Assembly: GCF_013003985.1 (NCBI RefSeq)
Contig: NZ_CP053073.1
Span: forward strand, 1,798,001-1,862,000
Direction: 5' to 3'
DNA from: Usitatibacter palustris
GTDB taxonomy: Bacteria; Pseudomonadota; Gammaproteobacteria; Burkholderiales; Usitatibacteraceae
Length of the DNA: 64,000 bases
Under the pieces are notes generated by a model. It searched no databases and was not told where the DNA came from. It was given only the letters and a program-made list of their open reading frames with translations. The stretch's first letter is position 1. Every line of letters begins with the position of its first letter. Shown here in pieces: positions 26,566 through 35,841 of the stretch. The position numbers were made by a program, and so were the translations under genes.

Positions 26566-28518
26566 ATGCAGCGGATGGAAGCGGACACCTTCCCGAAGCT
26601 GCTGGCGCATCACGCGCGCGTGCGGGGCGATGCGCCTGCGATTCGCGAGAAGGACCTGGGCATCTGGCAGGGGTGGGGCTGGCGGCAGGTCGCCGATGAA
26701 GTCGCGGCACTCGCCGGTGGACTCGCAAAGGCAGGGCTGACGCGCGGCGCGCACCTCGCGGTCATCGGCTCCAATCGTCCGCGGCTCTACTGGGCCCTTT
26801 CGGCCGCGCAATCGCTGGGCGCGATTCCGGTCCCGTTCTACGAGGATGCCGTCGCGCAGGAGATGGTCTACGTCTTCCAGGACGCGGAGATCGCGTTCGC
26901 GATCGTCGAGGACCAGGAGCAGGCCGACAAGCTCTTCGAGATCCTGCCGCAGTGCCCGGGCCTCAAGCACATCTGGTATCACGATCCGCGCGGGCTGCGG
27001 CATTACACCAACGCCGAGCTCGCGTCGTGCGATTCCCTGCAAGCGCAGGGACGCGAGTTCCTCGCCGGGAATCCGGGCTTCCTCGCGGCCGAAGCGGCGA
27101 AGGGGAAGGGCAGCGACACGGCGATCATGCTCTACACCTCGGGAACCACGGGCAGTCCGAAGGGTGTGGTGCTCACGCATGACAACCTGATTGGTGCGAG
27201 CCGTGCGTATGCGGAGCTCGAAGGCCTGAAGCCCGAGGAAGAAGTCCTCGCGTACCTGCCGATGGCGTGGATCGGCCAGAACCTCTTCTCGTACGCGCAG
27301 TGGATGTACGTGGGCTTTCGCATCAATTGCCCGGAATCGGGCGAGACGGTGATGAACGACATGCGCGAGATCGGCCCGACGTATTACTTCGCGCCGCCTC
27401 GCGTGCTCGAGGCGCTGCTCACGCAAGTCACGATTCGCATGGAGGACGCGGGCACGATCAAGCGCGCGATGTACCGGCGCTTCATGGCGCTGGCACGCGG
27501 CGTGGGCGCGAAGATCCTCGACGGGCAGCCGGTCGGTGCGTTCGAGCGGTTTCTCTACGCGCTCGGTGGCTTGCTCGTCTACTCGCCGCTTCGCAATGCG
27601 CTGGGCATGTCGCGCGTGCGCGTGGCCTATACGGCCGGTGAAGCGATCGGCCCGGACCTCTTCGTGTTCTATCGCTCGCTCGGGATCAATTTGAAACAGC
27701 TCTACGGCTCGACGGAGACCTCGGTGATGGTCTGCGTGCAGCCCGACGGCCAGGTGCGCCCCGATTCGGTGGGACCGCCGATGCCGGGCGTGGAGCTGCG
27801 CGTGCTCGACAGCGGCGAGATCGTGCTGCGCTGCCCGGGGCTGTTTCGCGAGTACTACAAGAATCCCCAGGCCACGCGCGAATCGAAGGACGCGGAAGGC
27901 TGGTTCCACACGGGTGACGCGGGCTATCTCGATGCAGAAGGGCACCTGCGCATCATCGATCGCGCCAAGGACGTCGGGAAGCTCGCCGGCGGCACGCTCT
28001 TCGCGCCCAAGTACCTCGAGAACAAGCTCAAGTTCTTCCCGCACGTGAAGGAAGCCGTGGCCTTTGGCGACGGGCGCAATGAGGCGACGATGGTGGTGAA
28101 CATCGACGTGCAGGCGGTGGGCGACTGGGCCGAGCGGCGCGGCATCGCGTACTCGGGCTACATGGACCTCGCCTCGAAGGCGCAGGTCGAGGGTCTCATC
28201 CGAGAATGCGTCGAGGCGATGAACGCCGACCTCGCGCGCGACCCCAAGCTTTCCGCGAGCCAGATCCACCGCTTCGTGATCCTGCACAAGGAGCTCGATG
28301 CCGATGATGGCGAGCTCACGCGCACGCGCAAGGTGCGTCGCGGTTACATCGCGGACAAGTACGCGCCCATCGTGGTGGCGCTTTATTCGGGCGTGGACCG
28401 CGTGGCGATGGAAGCGCAGGTGCGCTTCGAAGATGGCCGCACGGGAACCGTGCGTGCCGACCTGCGCATCGTCTCCGCGAAGACGTTTGCGCCCGAAGTA
28501 GCGAAAGCCGCCGCATGA
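26566..28518 (+). CDS. AMP-dependent acyl-CoA ligase (long-chain type)
   Basis: A 650-residue adenylate-forming enzyme. The P-loop-like motif [17 protein letters not shown] is near residue 190. The segments [10 protein letters not shown] (A5-like), [21 protein letters not shown] (A7/A8-like) and the C-terminal domain are present. The layout, including [26 protein letters not shown] linker features, resembles the large FadD15-type enzymes found beside Liv-type transporters. It would activate a carboxylic acid to its CoA thioester using ATP. Possible starts are TTG 26557, ATG 26566 and ATG 26575; 26566 is used. The stop overlaps the livG start (ATGA), tying it to the importer. Confidence 0.9.
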   Translation: MQRMEADTFPKLLAHHARVRGDAPAIREKDLGIWQGWGWRQVADEVAALAGGLAKAGLTRGAHLAVIGSNRPRLYWALSAAQSLGAIPVPFYEDAVAQEMVYVFQDAEIAFAIVEDQEQADKLFEILPQCPGLKHIWYHDPRGLRHYTNAELASCDSLQAQGREFLAGNPGFLAAEAAKGKGSDTAIMLYTSGTTGSPKGVVLTHDNLIGASRAYAELEGLKPEEEVLAYLPMAWIGQNLFSYAQWMYVGFRINCPESGETVMNDMREIGPTYYFAPPRVLEALLTQVTIRMEDAGTIKRAMYRRFMALARGVGAKILDGQPVGAFERFLYALGGLLVYSPLRNALGMSRVRVAYTAGEAIGPDLFVFYRSLGINLKQLYGSTETSVMVCVQPDGQVRPDSVGPPMPGVELRVLDSGEIVLRCPGLFREYYKNPQATRESKDAEGWFHTGDAGYLDAEGHLRIIDRAKDVGKLAGGTLFAPKYLENKLKFFPHVKEAVAFGDGRNEATMVVNIDVQAVGDWAERRGIAYSGYMDLASKAQVEGLIRECVEAMNADLARDPKLSASQIHRFVILHKELDADDGELTRTRKVRRGYIADKYAPIVVALYSGVDRVAMEAQVRFEDGRTGTVRADLRIVSAKTFAPEVAKAAA

Positions 28519-29279
28519 GCCTTCTCGCGGTCGAGGGCATCTCGCTTGCGTTCGGCGGCGTGAAGGCGCTGACCGATGTGTCCTTCGACGTCCGCGAGCA
28601 CGAGATCCGCGCGATCATCGGCCCGAACGGCGCGGGCAAGAGCTCGATGCTCAATGTCATCAACGGCGTCTACCGGCCGCAGGCAGGCACGGTGACCTAC
28701 CTCGGCGAGAAGCATTCGGCGATGGAACCGCACCATGCGGCGCGCCGCGGCATCGCGCGCACCTTCCAGAGCCTCGCGCTCTTCAAGGGCATGAGCGTGC
28801 TCGACAACATCCTGGCCGGCCGCAACCTCATGATGCACACGAACATCCTCCTGCAGGCCCTGCGGATAGGGCCGGCATTGCGCGAGGAGGTGGAGCATCG
28901 CCGCCGCGTCGAGGAGATCATCGATTTCCTCGAGATCCAGCACATCCGCAAGACGCCGGTCGGTCGCTTGCCCTATGGCTTGCAGAAGCGCGTGGATCTC
29001 GCGCGCGCGCTCGCGGCCGAACCCAGGGTGCTGCTGCTCGATGAGCCGATGGCCGGCATGAATGTCGAGGAAAAGCAGGACATGTGCCGCTTCGTGCTCG
29101 ATGTGAACGACGAGTTCGGCACGACGGTCGTGCTGATCGAGCACGACATGGGCGTGGTCATGGATCTTTCGGATCGCGTGGTCGTGCTCGACTACGGCCG
29201 CAAGATCGCCGACGGGACGCCCGACGAGGTGCGCGCCAACCAGGCGGTGATCGACGCCTACCTCGGGGTGAAGCACTGA
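28515..29279 (+). CDS. livG: Liv-type ABC transporter ATP-binding protein (LivG)
   Basis: A 254-residue ATPase. Walker [10 protein letters not shown] is near residue 36. The Q-loop region [16 protein letters not shown] and a Walker [12 protein letters not shown] are present, with [21 protein letters not shown] as the switch region. The signature segment reads [16 protein letters not shown] (in place of the classical LSGGQ), as is usual for LivG. It energises import through the LivH/LivM pore. The gene is coupled at both ends: ATGA with the acyl-CoA ligase and TGATG with livH. Confidence 0.93.
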   Translation: MSLLAVEGISLAFGGVKALTDVSFDVREHEIRAIIGPNGAGKSSMLNVINGVYRPQAGTVTYLGEKHSAMEPHHAARRGIARTFQSLALFKGMSVLDNILAGRNLMMHTNILLQALRIGPALREEVEHRRRVEEIIDFLEIQHIRKTPVGRLPYGLQKRVDLARALAAEPRVLLLDEPMAGMNVEEKQDMCRFVLDVNDEFGTTVVLIEHDMGVVMDLSDRVVVLDYGRKIADGTPDEVRANQAVIDAYLGVKH

Positions 29280-30268
29280 TGAGCCCCGCACTGAGCCGCA
29301 ACCTCACGATCGCATTCTTCGTGCTGCTCGCATTCGGCGCGGTGTCCCCGCTGCTCTCGACGTCCACGAAATTCCCGCAGTGGCTCGAGGTGGTCCTCGG
29401 CGGGCTCATGTCGGGCGTGCTGTATTCGCTGGTGGCGCTGGGTCTCGTCCTCATCTTCAAGGCCTCCGGTGTCTTCAACTTCGCGCAGGGCGCGATGGTC
29501 CTTTTCGCGGCGCTCTCGCTCGTGCGGCTCATGGAGAAGATGCCGTTTCCGGTGGCGCTCGTCGTGACCATGGCGATCATGGTCGCGCTCGCCTGGCTGA
29601 TCGAGCGGCTGGTACTGCGCCCGCTCGTGAACCAGGAGGGCATCGTCCTCTTCATGGCCACGCTGGGCGTGGCCTACTTCCTCGACGGCCTCGGACAGAC
29701 CGTCTGGGGCAGCGACATCTACACGCTCAACGTGGGCATGCCCAAGGAGCCGAAGATCCTCCTCGAGGGCACGTTCGAGGGCGGCATCCTCGTGAACATG
29801 GAAGACGTGATCGCGGCGGTGATGGCCGGCGTGCTGGTGACCGTCCTCGCGGTGTTCTTCCAGAAGACGGGCACGGGGAGGGCGCTTCGCGCTGTTGCGG
29901 ACGATCACCAGGCGGCGCAGTCGATCGGCATTCCGCTCAACCGCATCTGGGTCATCGTTTGGAGCGTCGCGGGTCTTGTGGCGCTGGTCGCCGGAATCAT
30001 CTGGGGCTCGAAGCTCGGCGTGCAGTTCTCGCTGCAGCTCGTCGCGCTCAAGGCCTTGCCGGTCGTGATCCTCGGCGGCTTCACGTCGATTCCCGGCGCG
30101 ATCGTCGGCGGCCTGATCATCGGCCTGGGCGAGAAGATTTCCGAGGTCTACCTCGGACCTCTCCTCGGCGGGGGAATCGAGAACTGGTTCGCGTACGTGC
30201 TCGCGCTGGTCTTCCTGTTGTTCCGGCCGGAGGGACTCTTCGGCGAACGGCACATCGACCGGGTGTAA
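29279..30268 (+). CDS. livH: Liv-type ABC transporter permease (LivH)
   Basis: A 329-residue integral membrane protein with about eight or more hydrophobic segments. The stretches GGLMSGVLYSLVALGLVLIFKASGVFNFAQGAMV and the later AGIIWGSKLGVQFSLQLVALKALPVVILGGFTS are typical of LivH permeases. An N-terminal extension of about 40 residues with its own hydrophobic segment precedes the conserved part. It forms half of the inner-membrane channel with LivM. Its start overlaps the livG stop. Confidence 0.92.
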   Translation: MSPALSRNLTIAFFVLLAFGAVSPLLSTSTKFPQWLEVVLGGLMSGVLYSLVALGLVLIFKASGVFNFAQGAMVLFAALSLVRLMEKMPFPVALVVTMAIMVALAWLIERLVLRPLVNQEGIVLFMATLGVAYFLDGLGQTVWGSDIYTLNVGMPKEPKILLEGTFEGGILVNMEDVIAAVMAGVLVTVLAVFFQKTGTGRALRAVADDHQAAQSIGIPLNRIWVIVWSVAGLVALVAGIIWGSKLGVQFSLQLVALKALPVVILGGFTSIPGAIVGGLIIGLGEKISEVYLGPLLGGGIENWFAYVLALVFLLFRPEGLFGERHIDRV

Positions 30269-30272
30269 TGAC

Positions 30273-31337
30273 GTGATCTACCGCGAAGCCGGCCAATTCA
30301 AGACGACCTACGCGTCCGACCAGCAGCTCTTCCCGATCCTGCAGGACCGCGTGTTCGTGATCGGCTTCCTCGTATTCGCGTTTGGCGTGATGCCCTACAT
30401 CGGATCCAAGTACCTGTTCAGCGCGATCCTCATCCCGTTCCTGATCCTCTCGCTCGCGGCCGTCGGGCTCAACATCCTCGTCGGCTATTGCGGCCAGGTC
30501 TCGCTGGGCACGGGCGCGTTCATGTCGATCGGCGCGTACACCGCGTACAACTTCGCGGTGCGCATGCCCGACCTGAACCTCCTCATCGTGTTCGTGCTCG
30601 CCGGCGTGTTCGCGGCGATCGTCGGGGTGCTGTTCGGCATCCCGAGCCTTCGCATCAAGGGGTTCTACCTCGCGGTGGCGACACTTGCCGCGCAATTCTT
30701 CACCGACTGGCTCTTCGCCCGCGTGAAGTGGTTCACCAACGATTCGGCCTCGGGCTCGGTGGCCGCACCGCCCCTCACGATCTTCGGCAGCACGATCACG
30801 GAGCCCGTCGAGAAGTACCTCCTGGTGCTGGCGATCGTCTGTGTGTTCGCGCTCGTCGCGCGCAACCTTACGCGCGGCGCGATCGGCCGCTCGTGGATGG
30901 CCACGCGCGACATGGACGTTGCCGCCGAGGTGATCGGCATCCGTCCGCTGCGCGCGAAGCTCTCGGCCTTCGCCGTGAGCTCGTTCTTCGCGGGCGTGGC
31001 GGGTGCACTGTGGGCATTCGTGAACCTGGGCTCCTGGGAGCCGCTCGCCTTCGACGTGAACCGCTCGTTCCAGTTGCTCTTCATGGTGATCATCGGCGGG
31101 TTGGGGTCGATCCTCGGATCGTTCCTCGGAGCCGCCTTCATCGTGATCCTGCCGCTGGTGCTCAACCAGTTGCCCACCTGGCTCGGCATTCCGCTGTCGA
31201 CGGCGATGATCTCGCACATCGAGTTCATGGTCTTCGGCGCCCTCATCGTTTTTTTCCTGATCGTCGAGCCGCACGGGTTGGCCCGGCTCTGGGCGATCGG
31301 CAAGGAGAAGCTGCGACTCTGGCCGTTCCCGCACTGA
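30273..31337 (+). CDS. livM: Liv-type ABC transporter permease (LivM)
   Basis: A 354-residue integral membrane protein starting at GTG (VIYREAGQFKTTYASDQQLF), a start and N-terminus that are common in this LivM subfamily. Conserved segments are GLNILVGYCGQVSLGTGAFMSIGAY, GIPSLRIKGFYLAVATLAAQF and GGLGSILGSFLGAAFIVILP. The gene begins 5 bases after livH. It completes the membrane channel. The Arg-rich or charged cytoplasmic tail ends KEKLRLWPFPH. Confidence 0.92.
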   Translation: MIYREAGQFKTTYASDQQLFPILQDRVFVIGFLVFAFGVMPYIGSKYLFSAILIPFLILSLAAVGLNILVGYCGQVSLGTGAFMSIGAYTAYNFAVRMPDLNLLIVFVLAGVFAAIVGVLFGIPSLRIKGFYLAVATLAAQFFTDWLFARVKWFTNDSASGSVAAPPLTIFGSTITEPVEKYLLVLAIVCVFALVARNLTRGAIGRSWMATRDMDVAAEVIGIRPLRAKLSAFAVSSFFAGVAGALWAFVNLGSWEPLAFDVNRSFQLLFMVIIGGLGSILGSFLGAAFIVILPLVLNQLPTWLGIPLSTAMISHIEFMVFGALIVFFLIVEPHGLARLWAIGKEKLRLWPFPH

Positions 31338-31368
31338 AGTACCGCGTTTCCAACAAGGAGGAGATGAC

Positions 31369-32688
31369 ATGACACACACGCTCAAGAAGCAATGCGCCGT
31401 CGTAGCGCTTGCCGTGGCGGCGGCGTTCGGCGCCGCGCAGGACGTCGCGGCACAGTCCGGCGAGATCTTCATGCCGGTGCTCGTCTATCGCACGGGGGCG
31501 TACGCGCCCAACGGCATTCCGTGGGCCGATGGCTACGTCGACTACATCAAGCTCGTGAACGAGCGCGATGGCGGCGTGAACGGCATCAAGCTCTCGTTTG
31601 AAGAGTGCGAAACCGGTTACGCCACGGACCGCGGCGTCGAGTGCTACGAGCGCCTGAAGAGCAAGAAGCCCGTTCTCGTGAACCCGCTCTCGACTGGCAT
31701 CACGTACGCACTCACCGAAAAGGTGGCGGCGGACAAGATCGCGCTCTTCACGACCGGCTACGGCCGCGCGGATTCAGCCGACGGCAGCGTGTTCGCCTGG
31801 AACTTCCCGTTGCTCGGCACCTACTGGAGCGCCGCGGACATGCTCGTGCAGCACGTCGCGAAGAAGGGCAGCCTGAAGGGCAAGAAGATCGCGCTCGTCT
31901 ATCACGACTCGCCGTACGGCAAGGAGCCGATCCGCCTGCTCGAAGAGCATGCCAAGAAGCATGGCTTCGAGTTCATCAAGCTGCCGGTCACGCATCCGGG
32001 CGTCGAGCAGAAGGCGACCTGGCTGCAGGTTCGCCAGCAACGTCCCGACTATGTGTTCCTCTGGGGATGGGGCGTCATGAACTCCACGTCGATCAAGGAA
32101 GCCATCGCCGTTTCGTATCCGCGCCTGCAGATGTATGGCGTGTGGTGGTCGTCGGCGGAGCCCGACGTCCTGCCCGCCGAGGCCGCCGGCAAGGGCTACA
32201 ACGGGATCGCGCTCGGGCACTCCGACGAGCGGGACTTCCCGATCCACAAGGACATGGTCAAGTTCCTCTACGAGAAGGGCAAGGGCACGGCGAAGTCGAA
32301 GGACGAGGTGGGCTCGGTGCTCTACAACCGCGGCATGATCTCCGCGATGCTCTCGGTCGAGGCGATCAAGAAGGCGCAGGAGAAGCACGGCAAGCGCGTG
32401 GTCACCGGCGAGGAAGTGCGCTGGGGAGCGGAGAACCTCAACATCGACGCGGCCAAGGTGAAGGCGCTGGGCTTCGGCGACATGGTTCAGCCGCTGAAGA
32501 CTTCCTGCCGCGACCATGAAGGCGTGCGGCGCGGGCGCATCCACACCTGGGACGGCAAGGACTGGAGCTACACGTCCGACTGGATCGAGGCCGACGACAA
32601 GTTCCTGCGCCCGCTCGTGGAGGCTTCGGCGAAGGCCTACGCGGCGGAGAAGAAGATCACGCCGCGCGATTGCTCCAAGGAGAAGTGA
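31369..32688 (+). CDS. livK: Liv-type ABC transporter substrate-binding protein
   Basis: A 439-residue periplasmic binding protein with a signal peptide (cleavage near residue 27, DVAAQ). A strong Shine-Dalgarno AAGGAGGAG at 31355-31363 precedes the ATG, suggesting high translation as expected for a binding protein. The mature part begins GEIFMPVLVYRTGAYAPNG and includes LSFEECETGYATDRGVECYERLKSK, features of the type I periplasmic binding fold in the LivK-like family. It is longer than LivK for branched-chain amino acids (roughly 370 residues) and belongs to a subfamily usually found beside acyl-CoA ligases. The ligand is therefore more likely a carboxylic or aromatic acid than an amino acid. 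Confidence 0.9.
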   Translation: MTHTLKKQCAVVALAVAAAFGAAQDVAAQSGEIFMPVLVYRTGAYAPNGIPWADGYVDYIKLVNERDGGVNGIKLSFEECETGYATDRGVECYERLKSKKPVLVNPLSTGITYALTEKVAADKIALFTTGYGRADSADGSVFAWNFPLLGTYWSAADMLVQHVAKKGSLKGKKIALVYHDSPYGKEPIRLLEEHAKKHGFEFIKLPVTHPGVEQKATWLQVRQQRPDYVFLWGWGVMNSTSIKEAIAVSYPRLQMYGVWWSSAEPDVLPAEAAGKGYNGIALGHSDERDFPIHKDMVKFLYEKGKGTAKSKDEVGSVLYNRGMISAMLSVEAIKKAQEKHGKRVVTGEEVRWGAENLNIDAAKVKALGFGDMVQPLKTSCRDHEGVRRGRIHTWDGKDWSYTSDWIEADDKFLRPLVEASAKAYAAEKKITPRDCSKEK

Positions 32689-32692
32689 CTTG

Positions 32693-32733
32693 GGGGACAG
32701 GGCACATCCTTCGTCGAGTGGTGACCTGTCCCC
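32693..32733. repeat. GGGGACAGG/CCTGTCCCC inverted repeat before livF
   Basis: GGGGACAGG at 32693-32701 is the exact complement of CCTGTCCCC at 32725-32733, enclosing 23 bases. The inner GGGGACAG resembles the hairpins at 6950-7096, so it is counted as a longer-loop member of that family. It fills the gap between the binding-protein stop codon and the likely livF start. Confidence 0.6.
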
Positions 32734-32743
32734 GAGGGCTCCG

Positions 32744-33538
32744 TTGCTGGATGTCAACGGCATCGAGGTGATCTACAACCACGTGATCCTCGTGCTCAAG
32801 GGCGTTTCGCTCGCGGTTCCCGAGGGGGGCATCGTCGCCCTCCTCGGGGGCAATGGCGCCGGCAAGACCACGACGTTGAAGGCGGTGTCGAACCTGCTTC
32901 ACTCCGAACGCGGCGAGGTCACGAAGGGCTCGATTACCTATCGCGGCGAGCGCGTCGAGGCGATGAGCCCTCCGGATCTCGTGAAGCGCGGCGTCATCCA
33001 GGTGATGGAGGGGCGCCGCTGCTTCGCGCACCTGACGGTGGAGGAGAACCTGCTTACCGGAGCCTATACGCGCAGTGGCCCGCGCTCCGAGATCAAGCTC
33101 GACCTCGAGAAGGTCTACGGATTCTTTCCGAGGCTCAAGCAGCGGCGCGGCTCGCTCGCGGGCTACACCTCGGGGGGTGAGCAGCAGATGACCGCGATCG
33201 GCCGCGCACTGATGGGCCGGCCCGAGATGATCCTGCTCGACGAACCTTCGATGGGGCTCGCTCCTCAAGTCGTCGAGGAGATCTTCGAGATCGTGAAGGG
33301 GCTCAATGCGAGCGAGAAGGTGAGCTTCCTGCTGGCCGAGCAGAACACGATGGTGGCGCTGCGCTTCGCCGACTTCGGCTACATCCTCGAGAACGGCCGC
33401 GTGGTGATGGAAGGCTCGGCGCAGCACCTGGCCGAGAACGAGGACGTGAAGGAGTTCTACCTCGGCATTTCTTCCGGCGGACGGCGAAGTTTCCGCGACA
33501 CGAAGAACTACCGGCGGCGCAAGCGGTGGCTGGGCTGA
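32744..33538 (+). CDS. livF: Liv-type ABC transporter ATP-binding protein (LivF)
   Basis: A 264-residue ATPase starting LLDVNGIEVIYNHVILVLKG from the TTG at 32744, with GAGGG at a spacing of 5. An alternative TTG at 32690 with AAGGAG upstream would add 18 residues encoded by a hairpin repeat. Walker A GGNGAGKTT is near residue 40, the signature SGGEQQMTAIGRAL near 150, and Walker B ILLDEPSMGLAP near 165. The C-terminal 30 residues (GGRRSFRDTKNYRRRKRWLG) form a basic tail typical of this subfamily. It completes the five-gene importer. The coding end overlaps the PaaK-like gene by 13 bases. Confidence 0.92.
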   Translation: MLDVNGIEVIYNHVILVLKGVSLAVPEGGIVALLGGNGAGKTTTLKAVSNLLHSERGEVTKGSITYRGERVEAMSPPDLVKRGVIQVMEGRRCFAHLTVEENLLTGAYTRSGPRSEIKLDLEKVYGFFPRLKQRRGSLAGYTSGGEQQMTAIGRALMGRPEMILLDEPSMGLAPQVVEEIFEIVKGLNASEKVSFLLAEQNTMVALRFADFGYILENGRVVMEGSAQHLAENEDVKEFYLGISSGGRRSFRDTKNYRRRKRWLG

Positions 33539-34758
33539 ACGCGCATTACGACGAGCTCGAGACGCGCGCGCCGGAAGTTCGGGAGCGCGAACTCTTCGCG
33601 CGCCTGCCCGCGCAGATCGCGCACGCGAAGGCGCATGCACCGTACTTCACGCGACTGCTCGCCGGCATCGACCCCGCCTCGGTGACGAATCGCCCGGCGC
33701 TCGCGCGGCTGCCGGTCACCCGCAAGTCCGCTTTGGTCGAGTTGCAGAAGGCGGAGCCGCCCTTCGGCGGCCTCAACGCCACCGCGGTCGGTGGACTCGC
33801 GCGCATCTTCATGTCCCCGGGTCCCATCTACGACCCCGAGGGGCGTGGCGCGGATTACTGGCGCACGGCACGCACTTTGTTCGCTTCCGGATTTCGCGCA
33901 GGTGATCTCGTCATCGACTGTTTTTCCTATCACCTGTCGCCGGCGGCGAGCATGTTCGAGACGGGGCTGCACAAGCTCGGTTGCTCGGTCATCCCCGGCG
34001 GCACGGGCCAGTCGGAGCTGCAGTGCCGCGCGATCACGGACCTGCGTCCCGTCGGCTACGTCGGCACGCCGTCGTTCCTGAAGATCCTCGTGGAGAAGGC
34101 CGACGAACTGAAGCTCGATTTCTCGTCCATCCGCCGCGCGATCGTTTCGGGCGAAGCGTTCCTGCCGCCGGTGCGCGAATTCCTTCGCAGCCGCGGCATC
34201 GACGCGTACCAGGCCTACGGCACCGCCGATCTCGGGATGATCGCGTACGAGACGAGTGCGCGGCAGGGAATGACTTGCGACGAGGAGCTGATCGTCGAGA
34301 TCGTGCGGCCCGGAACGGGCGACCCCGTGGCCGAAGGCGAAGTGGGCGAGGTGGTCGTGACGAGCTTCAGCCCCGATTACCCGCTCGTGCGTTTCGCGAC
34401 CGGCGACCTCTCCGCGTTGCTCGCGGGAGTGAGTCCCTGCGGGCGCACGAACCTGCGCATCAAGGGCTGGATGGGACGCGCCGACCAGACGACGAAGGTG
34501 CGCGGTCTCTTCGTTCACCCGCACCAGGTTGCCGAGGTCCTCAAGCGCCACGGCCTCGCGCGCGCGCGGCTCACGGTGGAGAACGAAGGCGGCGAGGACC
34601 GCATGACGCTCTCGATCGAGGGCGTGGCGGGAGCGGCCGACGACATTGCCGCATCCATCAAGGAAGTCACCAAGCTGCGCGGCGACGTGAAGTTCGTCGC
34701 ATCCGGCAGCCTGCCCAACGACGGCAAGGTGATCGAGGACCTGCGGAAGTACGATTAG
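33526..34758 (+). CDS. Phenylacetate-CoA ligase-like AMP-binding enzyme
   Basis: A 410-residue member of the PaaK-type ligase family, starting at a GTG within the livF end. Recognisable features are IFMSPGPIYDPEGRGADYWRTA in the substrate domain, YGTADLGMIAYE near residue 225, and the C-terminal RIKGWMGRADQTTKVRGLFVHPHQV, which contains the family Asp and the Arg/Lys hinge. PaaK activates phenylacetate or related aromatic acids, but this subfamily beside Liv transporters has not, as far as I know, a defined substrate. It lacks a clear P-loop of the TSGTTG type. Position suggests a second activating enzyme for the imported acid. Confidence 0.85.
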   Translation: MAGLNAHYDELETRAPEVRERELFARLPAQIAHAKAHAPYFTRLLAGIDPASVTNRPALARLPVTRKSALVELQKAEPPFGGLNATAVGGLARIFMSPGPIYDPEGRGADYWRTARTLFASGFRAGDLVIDCFSYHLSPAASMFETGLHKLGCSVIPGGTGQSELQCRAITDLRPVGYVGTPSFLKILVEKADELKLDFSSIRRAIVSGEAFLPPVREFLRSRGIDAYQAYGTADLGMIAYETSARQGMTCDEELIVEIVRPGTGDPVAEGEVGEVVVTSFSPDYPLVRFATGDLSALLAGVSPCGRTNLRIKGWMGRADQTTKVRGLFVHPHQVAEVLKRHGLARARLTVENEGGEDRMTLSIEGVAGAADDIAASIKEVTKLRGDVKFVASGSLPNDGKVIEDLRKYD

Positions 34759-35753
34759 TCGTCGGCGCCTTCGATGCGCGGGAAGGCGACCACGTGGTCG
34801 ATGTCGAGCTTGATGCCGATGCGCTCGCCGATCGCATGGTTGTGGTGCGAGGGCACGAGCGAGAGCACCTGCGCGCCATCGTCGAGCTTGAGCGTGTAGA
34901 GGAACTCCGCGCCCCGGAAAGCCTTCTTCAGGACCTCGGCCTTCGTCGGGCTCTCGTCATCGTGCAACACGTCATCGGGCCGCAGCAGCTGCCACATCGC
35001 GTGGCCGTCGACGCTCGTCGGGACGAGCACGCCTTCGCCGACGAAATCCGCGACGAAGCGTGTCGCCGGACGGTGATAGAGGTTGTACGCGCTGTCCCAT
35101 TGCTCGATGCGTCCGCGGCGCATCACGCCCACGGCGTCGGCCATCGCGAACGCCTCGTGCTGGTCGTGCGTGACGAGCAGCGCCGTGGTGCGCTGGGCCT
35201 TGAGGATGGCGCGCACCTCGATCGAGAGCCGCTCGCGCAATTCCACGTCGAGGTTCGAGAACGGCTCGTCCAGGAGAAGCAGTTGTGGTCGTGGGGCGAG
35301 GGCGCGTGCCAGCGCGACCCGCTGCTTCTGGCCACCCGAAAGCTCGTGGGGATACTGGGTCGCGAGGTTCGCCATGCCAACGGCATCGAGCAGCTCGCCG
35401 ATCCGCTCCTTGCGGGCGGTCGCCGCCTGCTGGCGCAAGCCGAATCCGACGTTGGCCTCGACGGTGAGGTGCGGGAAGAGGGCGTAGTCCTGGAAGACGA
35501 TGCCGACCCGCCGCAACTCCGGCGCGACGGTGTGCCCTTTGCGGCTAACCACCTGACCATGAAGGCGAATTTCCCCGTCACCGACCGGCTCCAGGCCCGC
35601 CACGCAGCGCAGCACGGTGGTCTTGCCGCAGCCGCTGGGCCCGAGCAGGCAGCCGACCTGGCCATCCTCGAGGGCGAGCGAAAAGCCGTCGCAGACGGCC
35701 GCCCCACCCGGGTAGGCGAACGAGAGGCCGCTGATCTCGAGGGCGTTCGACAT
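34755..35753 (-). CDS. fbpC: Fe(III) ABC transporter ATP-binding protein
   Basis: A 332-residue ATPase of the iron/spermidine/sulfate-type family. Walker A GPSGCGKTT is near residue 32, the Q-loop FQDYALFPHLTVEANV near 80, the signature LSGGQKQRVALARAL near 130, Walker B LLLDEPFSNLD near 155 and the H-loop THDQHEA. A C-terminal TOBE-like domain follows (from about 240). It starts at 35753 (MSNALEISGL); a candidate Fur site overlaps its start codon. It is divergent from fbpA and convergent with the PaaK-like gene, whose stop it overlaps. Its permease is encoded at 37416-39077. Confidence 0.9.
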   Translation of the reverse strand: MSNALEISGLSFAYPGGAAVCDGFSLALEDGQVGCLLGPSGCGKTTVLRCVAGLEPVGDGEIRLHGQVVSRKGHTVAPELRRVGIVFQDYALFPHLTVEANVGFGLRQQAATARKERIGELLDAVGMANLATQYPHELSGGQKQRVALARALAPRPQLLLLDEPFSNLDVELRERLSIEVRAILKAQRTTALLVTHDQHEAFAMADAVGVMRRGRIEQWDSAYNLYHRPATRFVADFVGEGVLVPTSVDGHAMWQLLRPDDVLHDDESPTKAEVLKKAFRGAEFLYTLKLDDGAQVLSLVPSHHNHAIGERIGIKLDIDHVVAFPRIEGADD

Positions 35754-35769
35754 GAGAATGATTATAAGG
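35751..35769. promoter_or_regulatory. Candidate Fur box overlapping the fbpC start
   Basis: The 19 bases CATGAGAATGATTATAAGG match 13 of 19 positions of the Fur-type palindrome AATGAGAATCATTCTCATT. The site overlaps the fbpC ATG. Binding here could block both translation-proximal transcription and the divergent promoter. Identification is by eye against the consensus. Confidence 0.5.
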
Positions 35770-35784
35770 TGGATTTGATTGACC

Positions 35785-35803
35785 AATGCGAATCATTCCT
35801 ATT
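35785..35803. promoter_or_regulatory. Candidate Fur box in the fbpC/fbpA divergent promoter
   Basis: AATGCGAATCATTCCTATT at 35785-35803 agrees with the Fur palindrome AATGAGAATCATTCTCATT at 16 of 19 positions. It lies 39 bases before the fbpA ATG, inside the AT-rich divergent gap, so iron-repressed expression of the uptake genes is likely. Confidence 0.65.
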
Positions 35804-35841
35804 AAGCTCATGGTCTTCACGACCCAACCGGAAGCCCCGCC

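Noticed and set aside
25591..28287. 898-codon open frame on the minus strand opposite the MBL and acyl-CoA ligase genes
   Set aside because: It mirrors two well-supported plus-strand genes and has shadow composition (His/Arg/Asp-rich) with no recognisable motif; high GC keeps antisense frames open.
32693..32733. The palindrome before livF as a rho-independent terminator of livK
   Set aside because: There is no T run after it, and livF continues the operon immediately downstream.
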